DNA of 64,000 bases from Pararhizobium mangrovi (lineage in GTDB: Bacteria; Pseudomonadota; Alphaproteobacteria; Rhizobiales; Rhizobiaceae), in the NCBI RefSeq assembly GCF_006516965.1, contig NZ_VHLH01000001.1, positions 186,001 to 250,000 on the forward strand. The letters run 5' to 3'. Of the stretch, positions 55,779 through 64,000 are shown one piece after another (position 1 is the stretch's first letter; the number at the start of each line of letters is the position of its first letter). Both the position numbers and the translations under genes were made by a program. Under the pieces are notes generated by a model. That model was not told the DNA's origin and searched no databases. It saw nothing but the letters and a program-made list of their open reading frames with translations.

Positions 55779-55904
55779 ATGCATGGCGCGATCGAAGCAT
55801 TTCCTGGCGGTTTTTCGTACGGCTTCTCCGGCCGGACGCCGCATGCATGCGCGCTGAACTCGCTTCTTCTCCTCGGCCTTATCCGCGGTTGCCGGGTTTC
55901 CTGA
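55779..55904 (+). CDS. Leucine-codon leader peptide (leuL-like)
   Basis: A 41-codon frame ending TGA at 55902 immediately before a strong hairpin and 128 bp before leuA. Near its end the codons read CTG AAC TCG CTT CTT CTC CTC GGC CTT: six Leu in nine codons, four consecutive. That is the mark of a leucine-operon attenuation leader, in which ribosome stalling at Leu codons alters folding of the downstream RNA. The ATG 55779 start is a guess; a shorter leader is possible. Confidence 0.6.
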   Translation: MHGAIEAFPGGFSYGFSGRTPHACALNSLLLLGLIRGCRVS

Positions 55905-57787
<1,883 letters not shown>

Positions 57788-57830
57788 GATAGAAGAGCCG
57801 GCCACGACGCGTCCGGCCAGGATCCGCAAC

Positions 57831-57981
57831 GTCATCCTCGGGCTCGACCCGAGGATGACGTTGCAACACGACCGGAGTTGCGCGGTAGCAAGTCATGTCC
57901 CGCCGATCGCTCGGGTCTCGACCTTCGACGCCGAGAAAGCGGTGGCGGGGTTAGATCCTCGGGTCGAGCCCAAGGATGACG
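57831..57981. repeat. Palindrome-ended dispersed element, copy 2
   Basis: Left end GTCATCCTCGGGCTCGACCC GAGGATGACGTT is itself a 14-bp-arm palindrome; right end ATCCTCGGGTCGAGCCCAAGGATGACG. The interior differs from copies 1 and 3. Lies between leuA and the metallophosphoesterase gene and may terminate leuA transcription. Confidence 0.75.
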
Positions 57982-58000
57982 CGGGGAGGGCCGGTGTGGC

Positions 58001-58951
58001 TCAGGACTGGCCGATCGGGCGGTGTTCGCGGGCTTTGGCGACGGCCGTCGACGACAGGTCGTCGCTGGAGCGCATGTGGAGGCCCGACATGTCCTTTTGG
58101 AAGCGGTAGCTTTCCCGCCGGCACTGCCAGGCGCCGGGTTCGCCCTCGATGACGAAGAGGTTGTGGCCTGCCGGCGGGCGGCGTCCGCCGGCACCCTGGC
58201 TTGCCGATGGAACACCGACGACCGGCACCGTCACGCGGCGCGTGTGGAGCCAGTGCATCGTGTCCTCGTGGGTGTGGCCGTGCAGGACCAGTTCGGCGCC
58301 GCCGGTGCTGATCGTGGCGGCGAAGCGGCGGATGCCGATCAGCCGCTTGTGCCAGGGAGCGAGGTCGCGCATCGGCGGATGGTGGATCATCACCACCCGG
58401 AAGAGGCCTTTCTCGCGCGCGTAATGCAGCAGATTGACCGTACGACGCGCCTGGCCGCGGCCGAAATAGCCGCTGGCGAGGAAGGGCGGCGTCGCGTTCG
58501 CCGTCGAGATGCCGATCAGCGCCACGTTGTCGCGGATGCGGATATAGGGAAACATCTTGTCGCCGGTGACGGATGTATGCGCCTCGTCGCCCGACATCCA
58601 GGGCCGCCAGGCCTTGCAGATGCGCTCGTAGGCGCCCGGCACATAGGCGTCGTGGTTGCCGGGGATGATCGAGACCTTGTGCGGATCGCCCGTCGCCTCG
58701 AGCCAGGCGTGCGTGGCGGTGATCTCGTCCTTGGTGGACAGGTTCATCAGGTCGCCGGTAATCGCCAGATGGTCCGGGTTGCGGCTTTCGATGTCTTCGA
58801 GCAGGGTCTCGAGCACGTCGCCGACGAGGAGCTTGCGGCGGTTGCGCCTCCAGTTCACGTATCCGGTGATCCGCTTGGAGGCGAGCTCCTTGAGCGACAG
58901 GGAGGGCAGGGGCCCGAGATGGACATCGGAAATGTGGGAAAGACGATACAT
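58001..58951 (-). CDS. Calcineurin-like metallophosphoesterase
   Basis: A 316-residue binuclear metal phosphoesterase. Motifs in order: HISDVHLGP (D-x-H), NPDHLAITGDLMNL (GD), IPGNHDAYVPG (GNHD), MIHHPPMRDLA and ELVLHGHTHEDTMHW (GHxH), covering all metal ligands. The start ATG 58951 (MYRLSHISDVHL) puts the first motif at the N-terminus as in the family. Substrate unknown; may be a cyclic nucleotide or lipid phosphodiesterase. The gene lies head-to-head with the Nudix gene. Confidence 0.92.
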   Translation of the reverse strand: MYRLSHISDVHLGPLPSLSLKELASKRITGYVNWRRNRRKLLVGDVLETLLEDIESRNPDHLAITGDLMNLSTKDEITATHAWLEATGDPHKVSIIPGNHDAYVPGAYERICKAWRPWMSGDEAHTSVTGDKMFPYIRIRDNVALIGISTANATPPFLASGYFGRGQARRTVNLLHYAREKGLFRVVMIHHPPMRDLAPWHKRLIGIRRFAATISTGGAELVLHGHTHEDTMHWLHTRRVTVPVVGVPSASQGAGGRRPPAGHNLFVIEGEPGAWQCRRESYRFQKDMSGLHMRSSDDLSSTAVAKAREHRPIGQS

Positions 58952-59050
58952 TCCATGAGACCTAGCGGGGTTACGGGTACGCCGCAAGGCGAGGTTGCCG
59001 AGACAGTGCACGGCGAGCGTCCTTCAATCAAGGAGTGGGCGACGATCCGC

Positions 59051-59485
59051 ATGCTGCACGTGTGGTTCCTCCTGACCCGTTCGATGACGCTCGGCGTGCG
59101 TGCGGCCGTCTTCGACGAGGCGGGACGGGTCTTCCTCGTGCGCCACAGCTACATCGCCGGCTGGCACATGCCGGGCGGCGGCGTGGAGCGCGACGAGGCG
59201 GCACGCGAGACGCTGGAAAAGGAACTGCGCGAGGAAGGCAATCTCGAACTGACGGGAGAACCGCAGCTTTTCGCGGTCTATTTCAACCGCGCGACGAGCC
59301 GGCGCGACCACGTTCTGTTCTACCGGTGCGACGCCGCCCGCCAGACATCGGCGAAGGAATCCGACAGCGAAATCCGGGAGGCGGGCTTCTTCGCCCTCGA
59401 TGCGCTGCCCGAAGGCACGAGCCAGGCGACGCGACGCCGGCTCGCCGAGGTTGCCGGCGAGGCCGAAGCCTCGCCGTACTGGTGA
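59051..59485 (+). CDS. Nudix hydrolase
   Basis: A 144-residue pyrophosphohydrolase with a Nudix box GGGVERDEAARETLEKELREEG (G-x5-E-x7-RE-x2-EE-x-G variant, EKELREEG). MTLGVRAAVFDEAGRVFLVR and the C-terminal helix are family-typical. The start is uncertain: ATG 59051 (MLHVWFLLTRS) is chosen, but in-frame GTG 59006 and ATG 58955 exist; the last would begin only 3 bp from the divergent metallophosphoesterase start. Confidence 0.82.
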   Translation: MLHVWFLLTRSMTLGVRAAVFDEAGRVFLVRHSYIAGWHMPGGGVERDEAARETLEKELREEGNLELTGEPQLFAVYFNRATSRRDHVLFYRCDAARQTSAKESDSEIREAGFFALDALPEGTSQATRRRLAEVAGEAEASPYW

Positions 59486-59501
59486 GCGGGCGCGCTGCAG
59501 A

Positions 59502-60491
59502 TTACGCCGCAGCGCGCATCGTCTCGCGTCCGTGCGGGGCCTCGAAATCGATTTCGGGGCCGAGGGGTACGATCCGCGTCGGGTTCACCATCGGATGGCT
59601 CATATAGTAGTGGTTCTTGATGTGGCGGAAATCCACCGTCTCCTTTACGCCCGGCACCTGATAGAGCTCGCGCGCATAGGCCCACAGGTTCTCGTAGTCG
59701 ACGAGGCGCCTACGGTTGCACTTGAAGTGGCCGAAATAGACGGGGTCGAAACGCACGAGCGTGGTGAAGAGACGCCAGTCGGCTTCCGTGATCCGGTCGC
59801 CGGCGACGTAGCGCTGGCGTGACAAGCGATCCTCCAGCCAATCGAGCGTGTCGAAGAGTTCGAGGAAATGCTCTTCGTAGGCGTCCTGCTCGGTGGCGAA
59901 GCCGGTCTTGTACACGCCGTTGTTGACGGTGTGGTAGACGCGCTCGTTCACGGCCTCGATCTCTTCGTGCAGTTCCGGCGGATCGTAGTCCGGCGTGCCG
60001 GCGGAAAGCTCGGTGAAGGCCGAATTGAACATGCGGATGATGTCGGCCGATTCATTGGAGACGATCGTCCCGCGTTTTTTGTCCCAAAGCGTCGGCACGG
60101 TGACGCGACCCGTATAGTGCGGATCGGCCTTGGTGTAGATCTGGTGCAGGAAGTCCGCGCCGTTGACGGGATCGAGCGTGCCGCCGTCGCGACCCACGAA
60201 GGCCCAGCCGTTCTCGCCCATGAAGTAGTCGACGACGGAGACGTCGATCGCCTTTTCGAGCTTCTTCAGCGTGCGGAAGATCAGCGCGCGGTGGGCCCAT
60301 GGGCAGGCATAGGAAACGTAGAGATGGTAGCGTCCCGCCTCGGCTTCGAAGCCGCCTTCGCCGCTCGGTCCCGCACTTCCATCGGGCGTGATCCAGTTGC
60401 GAAAGCCCGCACTTTCGCGCTTGAAATGGCCCTTGTTGCTTTCCGTGTCGTACCACACATCGTGCCAGACGCCGTCGACGAGCTTGCCCAT
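59502..60491 (-). CDS. Glutathionyl-hydroquinone reductase (YqjG/Xi-class GST)
   Basis: A 329-residue glutathione-dependent reductase that removes glutathione from glutathionyl-hydroquinones. The N-terminal region has RYHLYVSYACPWAHRALIF (catalytic Cys-Pro-Trp), TVPTLWDKKRGTIVSNESAD, and the C-terminal helices with VAGDRITEADWRLFTTLVRF and HIKNHYYMSHPMVNPTRIVP. These are hallmark Xi-class segments. GGAGG lies 7 bp before ATG 60491. Convergent with the Nudix gene. Confidence 0.93.
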   Translation of the reverse strand: MGKLVDGVWHDVWYDTESNKGHFKRESAGFRNWITPDGSAGPSGEGGFEAEAGRYHLYVSYACPWAHRALIFRTLKKLEKAIDVSVVDYFMGENGWAFVGRDGGTLDPVNGADFLHQIYTKADPHYTGRVTVPTLWDKKRGTIVSNESADIIRMFNSAFTELSAGTPDYDPPELHEEIEAVNERVYHTVNNGVYKTGFATEQDAYEEHFLELFDTLDWLEDRLSRQRYVAGDRITEADWRLFTTLVRFDPVYFGHFKCNRRRLVDYENLWAYARELYQVPGVKETVDFRHIKNHYYMSHPMVNPTRIVPLGPEIDFEAPHGRETMRAAA

Positions 60492-60735
60492 GGTCGAACC
60501 TCCTTTGGATGCAACGGAAGGTATCGCATGCCGGTTCCGATGCGAGGGTGCAGACGATGAACGGTGCGTTTTTGCGTTGAAGCGGGGGAGGGAGCGTGCT
60601 ACCCGCACAGCGCCTCGAGACGGGAAGGGCCGATGAGCAAAGCGGAGAACCGGCGACGAAGCTGATCCGGCGCGTTCGTGCACGAGCGAACGCGAGCGAC
60701 GCTTTGTGCCGTTTTCTCATCCCGCCGGGGCCAGC

Positions 60736-61245
60736 ATGCCGATTTCCGATTTCGTCTTCCTGAGCGAAGACCCCTCGCACGAAACCGTCATCCAGACGAT
60801 CAACGAAGAGGCTTTCGGGCCGGGGCGCTTCACGCGTGCGGCCGAGCGCATCCGCGAGCAGGGTCCGCACGACCGCCGGCTTTCCTTCGTGTGCGCCAAT
60901 GGCGGTGCGATCGTCGGCTCCGTGCGCATGACGCCGGTTCTTGCGGGCGGCGTTTGCGGGCACCTCCTCGGCCCGCTTGCCGTGCGACCGACGCACAAGA
61001 AGCTCGGCATCGGGCGGGAACTGGTGCGCATCGCACGGTCTGCGGCGGCAAAGGCCGGCAGCGAGGCCGTGCTGCTCGTCGGCGATCCGCCCTATTACCG
61101 CCCGCTCGGCTTCGAGCCCGTCCTGCCCGCGGGCGCACTCGCCTTTCCCGGCCCCGTCGATCCGCATCGCGTGCTCGTCGCCGCGAACGCGTCCGACGTC
61201 GCCGGTCGTCTCGTCGGAATGGTGAGGCACGCGTGTCCGTCGTGA
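60736..61245 (+). CDS. GNAT-family N-acetyltransferase (YhbS-like)
   Basis: A 169-residue acetyltransferase. FVCANGGAIVGSVRMTPV is the substrate strand, GHLLGPLAVRPTHKKLGIGRELVR carries the acetyl-CoA loop (x-x-G-I-G-R), and LLVGDPPYYRPLGFEPV closes the fold. The YhbS-type ending PPYYxxxGF is clear. Start ATG 60736 follows family pattern. Substrate is unknown; YhbS relatives have been linked to acyl-carrier or lipid acylation. Confidence 0.87.
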   Translation: MPISDFVFLSEDPSHETVIQTINEEAFGPGRFTRAAERIREQGPHDRRLSFVCANGGAIVGSVRMTPVLAGGVCGHLLGPLAVRPTHKKLGIGRELVRIARSAAAKAGSEAVLLVGDPPYYRPLGFEPVLPAGALAFPGPVDPHRVLVAANASDVAGRLVGMVRHACPS

Positions 61246-61452
61246 TGGCAGCCGTAATTGGCGTTGCCGCGAATGGAGCGATCGGCTAATTTTGATGCGT
61301 CAGAAAAGGAGAGGCCGGTGCGGTTGGCCCGGCCCCCGCTGGTGCGGGTCCTGACCGTCGCGACGCGATCTGCGTTATTTCGCAATGCGATCCGAGTCCC
61401 ATGGCCTTCAGCGCTTCCGCACTCCCGCGGCGGCGAACGAAAGGTTGATGGC

Positions 61453-61875
61453 ATGCAACAGCAGATCTCCGTAATCACCCTCGGTATCGCCGACCTCGCC
61501 GTTTCGCGGCGCTTCTACGCCGAAGGTTTCGGCTGGGAGCCGGTCTTCGAGAACGAGAGCATCGTCTTCTACCAGATGAACGGGCTGATGCTCGGCCTGT
61601 TCGCGCAGGAAGAACTCGAAGCCGACATGAACCGCACCGGCCTTGTGCGCCCGGGCGCCTTCACGCTTGCGCACAACGTTGCCGGCAAGGAGGACGTCGA
61701 GCCGGCGATGGAGCGGCTGATCGAAGCCGGCGGCACGCTGCTTCGCGCCGCCGACGCCCCGCCGCATGGCGGGTTCCGCGGCTACGTCGCCGATCCGGAC
61801 GACCACGCTTGGGAAATCGCCTGGAACCCCGGCTGGCCGATCGACGACGAAGGGCATGTGACGTTCGGTCTCTGA
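61453..61875 (+). CDS. VOC-superfamily (glyoxalase/dioxygenase-like) protein
   Basis: A 140-residue protein of the vicinal oxygen chelate fold. ISVITLGIADLAVSRRFYAE with the first metal-side motif, VFYQMNGLMLGLFA, FTLAHNVAGKEDVEPAMERL and GYVADPDDHAWEIAWNPGW (Glu ligand) match the glyoxalase/bleomycin-resistance family. Start at ATG 61453, after an AGGTTG region; the open frame upstream lacks resemblance. Function cannot be narrowed. Confidence 0.87.
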   Translation: MQQQISVITLGIADLAVSRRFYAEGFGWEPVFENESIVFYQMNGLMLGLFAQEELEADMNRTGLVRPGAFTLAHNVAGKEDVEPAMERLIEAGGTLLRAADAPPHGGFRGYVADPDDHAWEIAWNPGWPIDDEGHVTFGL

Positions 61876-61887
61876 ACGACGGCTCGA

Positions 61888-61918
61888 GGAGCGCTTCCGA
61901 GCGAACCGGAAGCGCTCC
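61888..61918 (+). repeat. 12-bp inverted repeat after the VOC gene
   Basis: GGAGCGCTTCCG (61888-61899) and its exact complement (61907-61918), 7-nt loop, 12 bp after the stop codon. Same GGAAGCGCTC core as the ends of the element at 52588-52845. No U-run. Confidence 0.65.
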
Positions 61919-62013
61919 ATAAGCGTTTGATCTCTGTCGGGAACGCTGACGATGAGCCTTCCGGACGGCCGCAGAAGCATGGCCTATCGAAAGGATGGCC
62001 ACCCTCTCCACCC

Positions 62014-62146
62014 GTCATCCTCAGGCTCGACCAGAGGATCTGACCCCGGTGCCATACGAGCGGCGTGCCGAGCAGTACTGCGCACACCCGACACCTTAAT
62101 CGGTGGGAAAGGTGGTTAGATCCTCGGGTCGAGCCCGAGGATGACG
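62014..62146. repeat. Palindrome-ended dispersed element, copy 3
   Basis: 133 bp from GTCATCCTCAGGCTCGACC to GGTCGAGCCCGAGGATGACG; interior matches copy 1 at 20752-20897 (GACCCCGGTG, ATACGAGCGGCGTGCCGA, TGCGCACACCCGACAC). Located between the VOC gene and the end of the large membrane-protein gene. The remaining bases up to 62272 show no gene. Confidence 0.75.
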
Positions 62147-62272
62147 TCGGTGCGTGAGGAAGACGTCGGAGAGGAAACGACGGCCTCGTTTGAGAATAAA
62201 GAGATGAGAAGGAACCGTCACGGGTTTGCCTTCAGTAGCCGAGATTGGTTTTCCACCGAAGAATGAACGGCG

Positions 62273-64000
62273 CTAGCGGCCCTCGCGATACCAGGTCGAG
62301 CCGAGGGCGAGGAGGAGGATGGCGAGGCCGAGGAAGCCCGCGAAGAGGGGCATGCGGTTCACGCCCCTCAGCACCGATTCTCCGCTTTCCTGGAGCGCGA
62401 TGCGGTTGCCGCTCGACGAGCGCACCTCGCCGTCGACCGGAATGATCGGTGGTGTCTCGACGCTGCCGCCCGACGGCGCGACGCGGGTGTCGACGCCGTG
62501 GGTCGCGTCGGTGATGGGAGCGAGGCGTTCCGTCGTCGAGACGGTTCGCCGGAATTCCGGTGCGTTGACGGCGCCGACATGGGCAAGTGCCGTCTTGTCG
62601 CCCTCCTTGACCGTGAAGAGGCCGGTTTCGGGCGCGCGCATGGTGGCGCGATAAAGGCCGGGCTCGGCCTTCTTCAGGGGCACGGTCCGCGACGAGCCGT
62701 CCGGCATCGTTACGGTCGCGTCCGGCGCGCTGTCGCCCATCGTCTGGCGCTCGATGGTGAGGTCGTGGCCCTTGGCGCTCGCGCGCAGCGCCTCCTCGTC
62801 GAGGGAGGGCTCCTTCATCAGCCAGTGGGCGATGCGCCGGTAGAGATCGACATACGGCCCGCCGCCCTCGAAATCGCGCGCCCAGAGCCAGCCGTCGTCC
62901 GAAAGCAGCATGGCGACGCGGCCCTTCTCCACACGGTCGAGTACGAGCAGGGGTTCGTCGTCGGCGCCCGTCAGCACGGTTTCGCCCTTGGGGTCGCGCG
63001 TGTCGATGGTGCGGAACCAGCGGCCCCAGTCCGGCGGGTTCGTGCCGGCACCCGGCAGGTCGCGGGTGACGGGGTGCTTCTTCCCCGCGTCGGACAGGCG
63101 CGGACGGAAGCCCTTTTCCGCGACCGAACCCGTCGGCATCGCCGGCAGGACGGAGGCGAGCGGCGTGTCGGCGATCGTGTCGGAGCCGGCGTATTCCGGA
63201 CCGGCGGCGACGAGCAGGGCACCGCCGTCGCGCACGTAGCGGGCGATGTTGTCGTAGTAGAGGATCGGCAGCACGCCGCGGCGCTGGTAGCGGTCGAGCA
63301 CGATCAGGTCGAACTGGTCGATCTTCTGGACGAAGAGTTCGCGCGTGGGAAAGGCGATCAGCGAAAGCTCGTCGATCGGCGTTCCGTCCTGCTTTTCCGG
63401 CGGGCGCAGAATGGTGAAGTGCACGAGGTCGACCGACGGATCGGCCTTGAGCAGGTTGCGCCAGGAGCGTTCGCCCGAATGCGGCTCGCCGGAAACGAGC
63501 AGCACGCGCAGGTTCTGGCGGATGCCGTCCATCAGCGCGACCGTCTCGTTGTTGACGGGGGTGATCTCGCCGTCGAGCACGGGCGTGGAGAACTCGACGA
63601 TGTTCTGTCCGCCGCGCGGCACCTTGAATGTGAACGGCATCTGTTCGCCGACGGGCACGGAGCGGCGCGCGGTCTCTTCGCCGTTAAGCCGAATGTCGAC
63701 GTCGGCCGTATCGCCAGACGCCTTACCGTCGTCGTTGACGCGGAAATAGATCGTCTGTTCCTCGCCGACGATACCGAAGCGCGGTGCGCGCACGACCTCG
63801 ATGCGCCGGTCGGTCTCGCCTTCGTGGCCGGTGATCAACGCGTGGACGGGGGCCTTGAAGCCGAGGGCGCCGGCATCCGACGGAATGTCGTGAACCTCGC
63901 CGTCGGTGATCATGATGGCACCAGCGACACGCGCCGTCGGCACGTCCTGCAGGGTGGAGGAGAGCGTCTCGAAGAGCCGGCTCGAGGGGGAATCGTTGCC
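62273..64000 (-). CDS. Large membrane protein with glutamine-amidotransferase-like domain, partial
   Basis: The 5' end lies beyond the window; 575 codons of the C-terminal part are present and the frame is open to base 64000. Seen: a domain with RVAGAIMITDGEVHDIPSDA (VWA-like end), beta-rich domain (VRAPRFGIVGEEQTIYFRVN), a ThuA/GATase1-like region (NLRVLLVSGEPHSGERSWRN, FDLIVLDRYQRRGVLPILYY, YVRDGGALLVAAGPEY), a further beta domain, and one C-terminal helix (MPLFAGFLGLAILLLALGST) with short tail. Such proteins sit in rhizobial clusters with MoxR ATPase, DUF58 and DUF4159 genes, which may lie beyond the edge. Confidence 0.8.
   Translation of the reverse strand, partial: GNDSPSSRLFETLSSTLQDVPTARVAGAIMITDGEVHDIPSDAGALGFKAPVHALITGHEGETDRRIEVVRAPRFGIVGEEQTIYFRVNDDGKASGDTADVDIRLNGEETARRSVPVGEQMPFTFKVPRGGQNIVEFSTPVLDGEITPVNNETVALMDGIRQNLRVLLVSGEPHSGERSWRNLLKADPSVDLVHFTILRPPEKQDGTPIDELSLIAFPTRELFVQKIDQFDLIVLDRYQRRGVLPILYYDNIARYVRDGGALLVAAGPEYAGSDTIADTPLASVLPAMPTGSVAEKGFRPRLSDAGKKHPVTRDLPGAGTNPPDWGRWFRTIDTRDPKGETVLTGADDEPLLVLDRVEKGRVAMLLSDDGWLWARDFEGGGPYVDLYRRIAHWLMKEPSLDEEALRASAKGHDLTIERQTMGDSAPDATVTMPDGSSRTVPLKKAEPGLYRATMRAPETGLFTVKEGDKTALAHVGAVNAPEFRRTVSTTERLAPITDATHGVDTRVAPSGGSVETPPIIPVDGEVRSSSGNRIALQESGESVLRGVNRMPLFAGFLGLAILLLALGSTWYREGR

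Overview
The window is about 62-66% G+C (judged by eye) and reads as alphaproteobacterial chromosome, most likely Hyphomicrobiales (Rhizobiales). The signs are an N-terminally extended UvrB, a prkA-yeaH-spoVR operon, a bacterioferritin/Bfd pair, a UgpC-type sugar ABC importer, and intergenic palindromes of the 'gagcatttccgg' and 'tcctcgggctcgacccgagg' types common in rhizobial genomes. No rRNA, tRNA, CRISPR array, integrase or transposase was recognised. All calls come from reading sequence and translations; no database search was run.

Layout. 0.2-3.1 kb: semialdehyde dehydrogenase and class III aminotransferase (GABA-like catabolism). 3.2-11.1 kb: small housekeeping and envelope genes (bacterioferritin and its ferredoxin, DusA, a triple Kazal-domain lipoprotein, CspA, cytochrome b561, a DUF4142 protein, GNAT, molbindin, a DUF922 protease-like protein). 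11.2-11.85 kb: debris (palindromic repeat, GIY-YIG-like C-terminal remnant, broken partial copy of the DUF922 gene). 11.9-13.96 kb: a clearly AT-rich retron island. 13.97-17.3 kb: uvrB with three in-frame copies of a ~110 bp repeat. 17.4-22.7 kb: SH3 protein, sugar-acid dehydratase, YetF-like protein, YajR-like MFS. 22.7-31.1 kb: exopolysaccharide cluster. 31.3-40.6 kb: SDR, prkA-yeaH-spoVR, GST, FAH-family hydrolase, Tlde1/DUF2778 protein. 40.7-52.5 kb: a LacI-controlled mannoside uptake and catabolism operon. 52.6-57.8 kb: nested inverted repeat, PAP2, ATP-grasp-like gene, AllE-like bicupin, and leuA behind a leucine-codon leader. 58.0-64.0 kb: metallophosphoesterase, Nudix, glutathionyl-hydroquinone reductase, GNAT, VOC, and a large membrane protein that runs off the end.

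The most notable system is the retron. An NDT-like effector gene (GTG start) overlaps a small winged-helix-like gene, followed by a recognisable msr-msd RNA and a reverse transcriptase with YADD, NAxxH and VTG motifs. The RNA has 11-nt perfect a1/a2 repeats, an msr hairpin with the same loop as retron Ec86, and a 27-bp msd stem. The a2 repeat overlaps the RT start codon. By analogy with known type II retrons (the Eco1/Ec86 relatives) it is inferred to be an anti-phage toxin/antitoxin-like unit whose effector is split into two proteins.

The sugar operon reads as one route: solute-binding protein, two permeases and an ATPase import oligosaccharides; a GH2 beta-mannosidase releases mannose; a D-lyxose/mannose isomerase converts it to fructose; accessory TIM-barrel isomerase, Gfo/Idh and aldo-keto reductase genes follow, up to a bidirectional terminator. 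Several genes are coupled by ATGA or GTGA overlaps.
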